A stretch of 64,000 nucleotides of DNA from Trueperella pecoris (lineage in GTDB: Bacteria > Actinomycetota > Actinomycetes > Actinomycetales > Actinomycetaceae), in NCBI RefSeq assembly GCF_014926385.1, contig NZ_CP053291.1:1-64000 (forward strand), read 5' to 3'. The position numbers were made by a program, and so were the translations under genes. This document shows positions 59,095 through 64,000 of this stretch, one piece after another; the first letter of the stretch is position 1; each line of letters begins with the position of its first letter. Below the pieces are notes generated by a model. The model saw nothing but the letters and a program-made list of their open reading frames with translations, was not told the DNA's origin and ran no database searches.

Positions 59095-60052
59095 ACGCAC
59101 CAAATCCCGCAAGGGAGCCACCATCGCGCTCATCGTGGTCTTCCTCGGGATACTTTCCCTTCTCTACCCCATCGTCTCAACCCATTACAACAACTACCGG
59201 CAACAACAATTCGCTGCCCAATACGGAAACAAGCTCCAAGAAATTGACGCCTCCGACCGAAGCGCAGCCCTTGCCTCTGCCCAGGAATACAACAAGAAAC
59301 TTCCCGGCATCCCCATTCTCGACCCGTGGCTGACACAGGTAGCTAATCCCGCCTCACCCGCCTACACGGACTACCAAAAACAGCTCTCTTTGACGGGAGA
59401 CATCATTGCGCGGGTGAGAGTCCCTTCCGTTGACATCGACCTACCCGTCCGACACGACACCACCCCTGACATTATCGACAAGGGCGTCGGCCACCTCTAC
59501 GGCACCTCCCTGCCCGTCGGCGGTGAAAACACCCATGCGGTTCTCACCACCCATACTGGACTATCAAGCGCCACCCTCTTCGACAACCTCCCCAAGGTCA
59601 AAGAAGGCGAGCTCATCTTTGTCGACGTCCTCGGCCAAACCCTTGCCTACCGCGTCGACCAAATCAAAACCGTCCTCCCCAACGACATTGAAGACTTAGC
59701 CGCCGAAGCTGGGCGAGACCTCCTCACCCTTTTCACCTGCACGCCCTACGCCGTCAACACTCACCGACTTCTCGTTCGTGGCGAACGCGTTGCCCTGCCC
59801 GACGACGCCGTCGCCGCACTTTCCGCCGAACCTTCCGTCTTCGTCATGCAGGGTTGGATGTGGGGGCTGCTTGCCGTCGCAACCATCGCTATCGCCCTCT
59901 TCATCGCGATGCTTGCACATTCCTACCGTAAGCAAAAGAAGGACGAGGAAGACCACGCCATCGAGCGTGCGCTTGACGGAATCGACATTGACGGCCCGAC
60001 GAGTAAACATTTTCAGCCGCATCACCGGCGTCGGTCCCAGAACATGACGTGA
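59087..60052 (+). CDS. srtC: Class C sortase (second)
   Basis: The 321-aa protein has an N-terminal helix, lid motif LDPWL, LTTHTG with the catalytic His, LLTLFTCTP with the catalytic Cys and THRLLVRGER with the Arg. A C-terminal membrane helix and a long basic/acidic cytoplasmic tail follow. Its lid and T-C-T-P motif are the more canonical of the pair. It may cross-link the tip protein or anchor the fibre. Confidence 0.93.
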   Translation: MSERTKSRKGATIALIVVFLGILSLLYPIVSTHYNNYRQQQFAAQYGNKLQEIDASDRSAALASAQEYNKKLPGIPILDPWLTQVANPASPAYTDYQKQLSLTGDIIARVRVPSVDIDLPVRHDTTPDIIDKGVGHLYGTSLPVGGENTHAVLTTHTGLSSATLFDNLPKVKEGELIFVDVLGQTLAYRVDQIKTVLPNDIEDLAAEAGRDLLTLFTCTPYAVNTHRLLVRGERVALPDDAVAALSAEPSVFVMQGWMWGLLAVATIAIALFIAMLAHSYRKQKKDEEDHAIERALDGIDIDGPTSKHFQPHHRRRSQNMT

Positions 60053-60114
60053 CTAAAACGCTAGAATGATGCACATGCGCGATAACGCGCCACCTTTCGA
60101 GCAGAAGGAAGAAC

Positions 60115-60855
60115 ATGGTTTACAAGTTGGTGCTCGTCCGCCACGGCGAGTCCGAATGGAATGCAAAGAACCTCTTCACCGGTTGGGTGGATGTGCCACT
60201 CTCGGAGAAGGGTGTGAAGGAAGCACGCCACGCAGGCACGCTTCTCACCGACGCCGGCGTCCTGCCGGACATCCTCCACACCTCGCTGCTTCGTCGCGCG
60301 ATCATGACCGCCAACCTTGCGCTAGATTCGGCCGACCGCCACTGGATCCCGGTCAAGCGCAACTGGCGCCTGAACGAGCGCCACTATGGCGCCCTCCAGG
60401 GCAAGAACAAGAAGGAGATCCGCGACGAGTACGGTGACGAGAAGTTCATGGAATGGCGTCGTTCGTTCGACGTCGCACCGCCCGCCATCGAAGCAGGCTC
60501 CGAGTTCTCCCAGGATGCCGATCCGCGTTACGCCGGCGAGCCGATCCCGTTGACCGAGTGCCTCAAGGACGTCATCGCACGCCTGACCCCCTACTGGGAT
60601 GAAGCCATTGTTCCGGATCTGAAGTCGGGCAAGACCGTCATGATCGCCGCCCACGGCAACTCGCTGCGCGCAATCGTGAAGATGCTCGATGAGATCTCCG
60701 ACGAGGACATCTCCGGCCTCAACATCCCCACTGGCATCCCGCTCTACTACGAGCTCGACGAGGAGACGCTCAAGCCGGTCAAGAAGGGTGGCACCTACCT
60801 CGATCCCGAGGCCGCCAAGGCAGCTATCGAGGCCGTCGCTAACCAGGGCAAGTAA
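60115..60855 (+). CDS. gpmA: 2,3-bisphosphoglycerate-dependent phosphoglycerate mutase
   Basis: GAAGGAAG precedes the ATG. The 246-aa enzyme has [10 protein letters not shown] with phosphohistidine His10, [27 protein letters not shown], and [12 protein letters not shown] with the second His. It interconverts 3- and 2-phosphoglycerate in glycolysis. In actinobacteria gpm commonly stands before senX3-regX3, which fits the kinase at the end of this window. Confidence 0.97.
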   Translation: MVYKLVLVRHGESEWNAKNLFTGWVDVPLSEKGVKEARHAGTLLTDAGVLPDILHTSLLRRAIMTANLALDSADRHWIPVKRNWRLNERHYGALQGKNKKEIRDEYGDEKFMEWRRSFDVAPPAIEAGSEFSQDADPRYAGEPIPLTECLKDVIARLTPYWDEAIVPDLKSGKTVMIAAHGNSLRAIVKMLDEISDEDISGLNIPTGIPLYYELDEETLKPVKKGGTYLDPEAAKAAIEAVANQGK

Positions 60856-60942
60856 GCCTTGAGCTGGGCGAGGCCGGCTAGGCGGGCCCTCGCCCCGGTC
60901 GCCTCGCGCCCGCGCTGGGGGAGCCTTGGTTGGTCTTCGCCC

Positions 60943-60999
60943 GCGCTGTACTAAGCTGTTCGCCGCTGTACTAACCTGGCGTAGGTTAGTACAGCGGCG
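60943..60999. repeat. Dispersed palindromic repeat, perfect copy plus half-copy
   Basis: Arms 60961-60977 and 60983-60999 are perfect 17-bp inverted repeats (cgccgctgtactaacct) around GGCGT. A left-arm half-copy (cgctgtactaagctg) lies at 60944-60958. Downstream the flank reads gggtttcgaggcgg, matching other copies. The rest of the 302-bp interval after gpmA holds only short GC-rich repeats. Confidence 0.88.
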
Positions 61000-61157
61000 G
61001 TCATTTTACCCGGGTTTCGAGGCGGCCCCGCGCCGGGTACCCCGTTCCGTACACTCGGCCCTGACCGGCTGGCCTGCGCCAGATGCGTCGCGCCGGGTGC
61101 CCAGTTCCGGGTGCCCAGTTCCGGGTGTTGGGCGCGACGGCGGGTTCGGCGTCGTTA

Positions 61158-62216
61158 TCAAGCCGCGGTATCGGGCGTTCGGCGGGGTGACCAGGCGAAA
61201 CGAACGCCACGCGCCCGGGCGGCGGTGAGCCAGTTACCGAATGCCTCACGCGTCACCACGTCTTGCCAGACCACATGCAGCGGATCGAAGCCGGCGGCAC
61301 GAAAGTGGCGGTCGCGGTCGGTTTCGCGCGCGATGCTGGCGCGCACGTCGTTATCTCTTAGCATCGAGGGCGTATACATTTTGGTGCGGCCGTCGAACTC
61401 GTAAACGAGCCGATTCTCCCGATCAAGGAAGTCGCACCGGTACCGCACCGTCCCAAACTCGAACCAGACCTGAGGCTCGGCTGGTAGGAGACGAAAATCG
61501 TCGAGCCGGAGGAGAAGCAAGGATTCACCCACCGACTCGACGCGCCCATCCATCAGCCGCACCACTCGGCGCAGTCGTCCAATTCCCGGCGATGGAGGGA
61601 GCCGCTTCAAGATGGCGACGATACTCTCCCGCGTCGCCAACTGTTCATGGAGAATAAAGTTTGCGCATACGAGGGCATCCTCAACAGTTGCGAACCTTGC
61701 CAAATCGGCTACGATCTGCGCTGGAGAGGACACTTTGAAACCGAGGAAATCGATCGTCTCGGGCTCGATGGACGATCGATGCGTGCGGGCATTGGCTGTT
61801 CTGCTGGCCTTACCGCGCGGCCCGCACTGGCGTACCACGTGATCCGGATGCGGTGTCATGAGTGGCAGGCCGAGGAGCACGGCTGCCGAGTGTCCGGCAA
61901 TGGAAACGGCTTGCGAGTTTGCGCGGTCCATTCGGCGTCGCATGATGTAATTGATGTGATGGAGTGAGGCTATGCGGCTTCGGCGTTCGTCGTCGGGCGC
62001 GGGAGCAGGGCAAATGTAGCCCCGATGGGGCTGGGTGAGTCCCCGCCGGCGAGCAATCTTGCGAAGAGCGCGCGGGTCATTTTCCTCGACGTCATGCAGG
62101 CGCAGACCGCTGGCTTGGATCTCACGAAATTCGCTTTCGCGATCGCCAATCCAACGCTCGTAGTACTGCGTGCTGTTCGGGATGGGGTGAGAGTAGAGAG
62201 TTACGCCGTGCACCAT
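61158..62216 (-). CDS. AbiEi-like/DUF559-type protein (possible nuclease)
   Basis: The ATG at 62216 (MVHGVTLYSHP) has aaagga upstream; a longer TTG frame to 62276 lacks one. The 352-aa protein has an N-terminal winged-helix-like region (LRKIARRRGLTQPHRGYICP) as in AbiEi antitoxins. Its C-terminal domain is Vsr/DUF559-like: ESLLLLRL, then VRYRCDFLDRENRLVYEFDG and RDRHFRAAGFDPLHVVW, with the E, D and ExD spacing of PD-(D/E)xK nucleases. Such solo genes are frequent in actinobacteria; the role is unknown. Palindromic repeats lie on both sides. Confidence 0.7.
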   Translation of the reverse strand: MVHGVTLYSHPIPNSTQYYERWIGDRESEFREIQASGLRLHDVEENDPRALRKIARRRGLTQPHRGYICPAPAPDDERRSRIASLHHINYIMRRRMDRANSQAVSIAGHSAAVLLGLPLMTPHPDHVVRQCGPRGKASRTANARTHRSSIEPETIDFLGFKVSSPAQIVADLARFATVEDALVCANFILHEQLATRESIVAILKRLPPSPGIGRLRRVVRLMDGRVESVGESLLLLRLDDFRLLPAEPQVWFEFGTVRYRCDFLDRENRLVYEFDGRTKMYTPSMLRDNDVRASIARETDRDRHFRAAGFDPLHVVWQDVVTREAFGNWLTAARARGVRFAWSPRRTPDTAA

Positions 62217-62432
62217 GTTGGTCCGTCCTTTCCGCATCACCGAGGATACTTCGGTGACGCGTGGCCGGGCTGGCAAGATCCTCTGAATGTGGATTGTCCG
62301 TGCGCTGAGGCGTCTGTGGATAGCTTTCCGGGTGGCGGGTGGCGGGCCGGGCGGCGGTTTACGGCGGAGTTGGCGTGGTGGCGCAGGTGTGCATGGGTGT
62401 GCCGCGGGCGGCCGTTCGCCTGCGCTTGCCCG

Positions 62433-62465
62433 CGCTGTATTAAGCTGGCGTATATTAATACAGCG
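62433..62465. repeat. Dispersed palindromic repeat copy
   Basis: Arms cgctgtattaa (62433-62443) and ttaatacagcg (62455-62465) pair perfectly. The centre contains GGCGT. The right flank ggatcagcttaata then gggtttcggcgg matches the flanks of the 51.4-kb and 8.9-kb copies. The rest of the 312-bp interval between the DUF559 and phoU genes shows no other feature. Confidence 0.85.
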
Positions 62466-62528
62466 TGGATCAGCTTAATAGGGTTTCGGCGGAAGGGGCC
62501 GGCGGAAGAGGCCCCGGCGCCCCGCCGC

Positions 62529-63179
62529 CTACTCGGCGTCGGCCTCCATGCCGGTCACGAGGAAGCGCATCCGGTGTGCGACCGACACCCCGTGGTCGCC
62601 GAAGCGCTCGAGGTAGCGGCCGAGCAGGATGATGTCAACGACCTCTTGGCGGCTCAGGTCGCGGGAGTCGTCGAGGGCAATGTCGAAGGTCTTCGCGTGG
62701 AGCTCGTCGAGGACGTCGTCGCCGCGAATGATCTGGTCGGCAATGGTGAGGTCCGCTGTCTCAACGAGCGCCGCAACGAGCTTTCCCACTTCAGCGGCTT
62801 TGTCAGCCATCTGCTCGAAAAGGCCCTGAACGTCGCCCTGGACGACAGTATTCGGGAATCGCCCACGCGCAACATACGCGACGTGGCGCGCGAGGTCGCC
62901 CATGCGCTCAAGTGTTGCGGATAGGCGCAGGGCGGAGACGACGGTGCGCAGGTCGCCGGCTACGGGCGCCTGCCGGGCCAGAAGCGAAATGCCCATGTCA
63001 TCGATGCTTCGTTCGAGCATGTCGATGGAGTGATCGGCGTCGATGACGCGTTCGGCCAACGCGAGGTTTGCATTCTTCAACGACGCCGCAGCGCCATTCA
63101 TCGCCTTCGATGCGGCCTGTGCCTGCAAGATGAGGGTGTCGGTGAGTTCCTGCATCTGCTGACGGAATTGTTCGCGCAC
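62529..63179 (-). CDS. phoU: PhoU phosphate-signalling protein
   Basis: The GTG at 63179 follows AAAGGAG (complement of 63183-63189) and gives 216 aa. Two PhoU repeats of three helices are visible, each with the E/D-x3-D-x-metal motif (ERVIDADHSIDMLERSI, then ADQIIRGDDVLDEL) and LERMGDLARHVAY / LERFGDHGVSVAHR. It links Pst transport to a SenX3/PhoR-type kinase, and lies divergent from such a kinase here. Confidence 0.95.
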   Translation of the reverse strand: MREQFRQQMQELTDTLILQAQAASKAMNGAAASLKNANLALAERVIDADHSIDMLERSIDDMGISLLARQAPVAGDLRTVVSALRLSATLERMGDLARHVAYVARGRFPNTVVQGDVQGLFEQMADKAAEVGKLVAALVETADLTIADQIIRGDDVLDELHAKTFDIALDDSRDLSRQEVVDIILLGRYLERFGDHGVSVAHRMRFLVTGMEADAE

Positions 63180-63328
63180 GCGTGCTCCTTTCGGGTGTGC
63201 GCTCCGGGCGCCCACCGCGCTCTGACCGCGGGCCGACCCCGCAGCTGGTTCCGCGGGCCGACCCCGCTTGCGGCCGTGACGGGCGGGAGGTGCCTGTACG
63301 GCGTCGTGAGCCCATTTCACCAGCGCAA

Positions 63329-63372
63329 GGTAAACGTGGCACGCAAGGGAGGTTAACGGTTGGTTAATGATG
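63329..63372. promoter_or_regulatory. Candidate PHO-type direct repeats between phoU and the kinase
   Basis: ggtaaac at 63329, ggttaac at 63351 and ggttaat at 63362 are spaced in multiples of 11 bp, the spacing used by PhoB/RegX3-type response regulators. They lie in the 250-bp region shared by the divergent phoU and kinase genes. Confidence 0.45.
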
Positions 63373-63430
63373 GTCGAGCGGGTGGTTTTTGTTGCTATGT
63401 CGGGCAAAATGATGGTCTAGTGTTAGGTCT

Positions 63431-64000
63431 ATGGCAGATGGTGTTGCATTCGGGGTGGGTTTCTTCCTCGGAATATTTGTGGCGGTGGTGGCGATTGTTG
63501 CCTACGAGATTTCCCAGCGCCTTTTTGGCCAGACGGCCCGGGAGCTCCCGCCTGCTGACGACACGGATGTGACCGCTCTGCTCGCATCCCTTCCGCAGTC
63601 CCACATTGTTCTTGACGAACATAACGCGGTGGTGCGGGCGTCCTCGATCACTTACGCCTATGGCCTCATTGCCAACGGTGTGCTGCGGCCGGAGCTGAGC
63701 GAGCTCGCCGAGGAGGCGCGAGGCTCGGGCCAAGTCTCGGATCTTGATTTGCGGTTGCCGCGCCTGGATGAGGACGTCCCTGGGCTGCGCCTGTGGGTGC
63801 GTGCGACCCCGATGTCGGGCGACAAGGTGTTGATACTTTTTGAGGACAACACGAAAAAGCGGCGCCTGGAGGAGATGCGGCGTGATTTCGTGGCGAATGT
63901 TTCCCACGAGTTGAAGACGCCGGTGGGGGCCATTGGCCTGCTGGCTGAAGCGATGACGGAGGTGGCTGACGAGCCGGAGCATGTGCGCAGGTTCTCGGCA
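63431..64000 (+). CDS. senX3: SenX3/PhoR-like sensor histidine kinase (partial)
   Basis: The ATG at 63431 opens MADGVAFGVGFFLGIFVAVVAIVAYE, one membrane helix. A PAS-like domain follows (SHIVLDEHNAVVRAS...), then the HisKA box FVANVSHELKTPVGAIGLL with the phospho-acceptor His. The window ends about 190 residues in, before the ATPase domain. The single membrane helix and the PAS domain match SenX3-type phosphate sensors. A regX3-like regulator is expected just beyond the window. Confidence 0.9.
   Translation, partial: MADGVAFGVGFFLGIFVAVVAIVAYEISQRLFGQTARELPPADDTDVTALLASLPQSHIVLDEHNAVVRASSITYAYGLIANGVLRPELSELAEEARGSGQVSDLDLRLPRLDEDVPGLRLWVRATPMSGDKVLILFEDNTKKRRLEEMRRDFVANVSHELKTPVGAIGLLAEAMTEVADEPEHVRRFSA

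Overview
The window looks like chromosome of a GC-rich actinobacterium, most likely a member of the Actinomycetaceae (Trueperella, Arcanobacterium or Actinomyces type). The evidence is a WhiB protein, a PASTA-tailed class A penicillin-binding protein, a Crp/GlxR-type regulator, an actinobacterial Tad (Flp) pilus operon with an Ssd-like ATPase, gpmA close to a SenX3-like kinase with PhoU between, and a sortase-assembled pilus of the Corynebacterium/Actinomyces kind. The genus is an inference; no rRNA is present.

Layout. (1) 1-3.3 kb: a SufR-like regulator, a YccF protein, a GH13 glycosidase and tRNA-Pro(CGG). (2) 3.4-29.5 kb: a conserved housekeeping block running metallophosphoesterase, PBP, WhiB, DUF4177, RidA, Crp, nth, alpha/beta hydrolase, membrane protein, Ssd/TadA/TadB/TadC/pilins, DEAD-box helicase, methyltransferase, topA, tmk and holB. 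From memory the order matches the M. tuberculosis segment around Rv3683 to Rv3644c. A secreted TAP-like peptidase ends the block. (3) 29.6-50.0 kb: an integrated conjugative element of about 20.4 kb in tRNA-Thr(CGT), bounded by 40-bp direct repeats. It carries a repressor/excisionase switch, a replication-initiator-like gene, a Gram-positive type IV secretion set (PrgI, VirB4, CHAP-NlpC/P60 hydrolase, TrbL), a coupling protein, relaxase and MobC, an IS3-type insertion, a Fic toxin with VbhA-like antitoxin, ParA with a ribbon-helix-helix partner and iteron arrays, and a tyrosine recombinase. (4) 50.0-51.4 kb: a remnant bounded by a 58-bp repeat of the tRNA 3' end and its terminator, carrying a broken secreted-peptide gene and a membrane protein. 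(5) 51.6-60.1 kb: PaiB-like protein and a pilus operon (tip adhesin, major pilin, two class C sortases). (6) 60.1-64 kb: gpmA, an AbiEi/DUF559-like protein, phoU and the start of a senX3-like kinase.

The most unusual reading concerns the element switch. The repressor reading frame runs through the attachment core. In the chromosome it stops inside the tRNA gene (117 aa). In the excised circle the same frame would continue for 107 more codons, towards and into the integrase gene. This is the geometry of the integration-dependent immunity described for some mycobacteriophages.

Other notable points are a palindromic intergenic repeat family that sits at breaks in the conserved gene order, 9-bp iterons shared by three places around the par and int genes, a possible origin inside the initiator-like gene, and a Fic/antitoxin pair in which both partners of the known inhibitory contact are missing.
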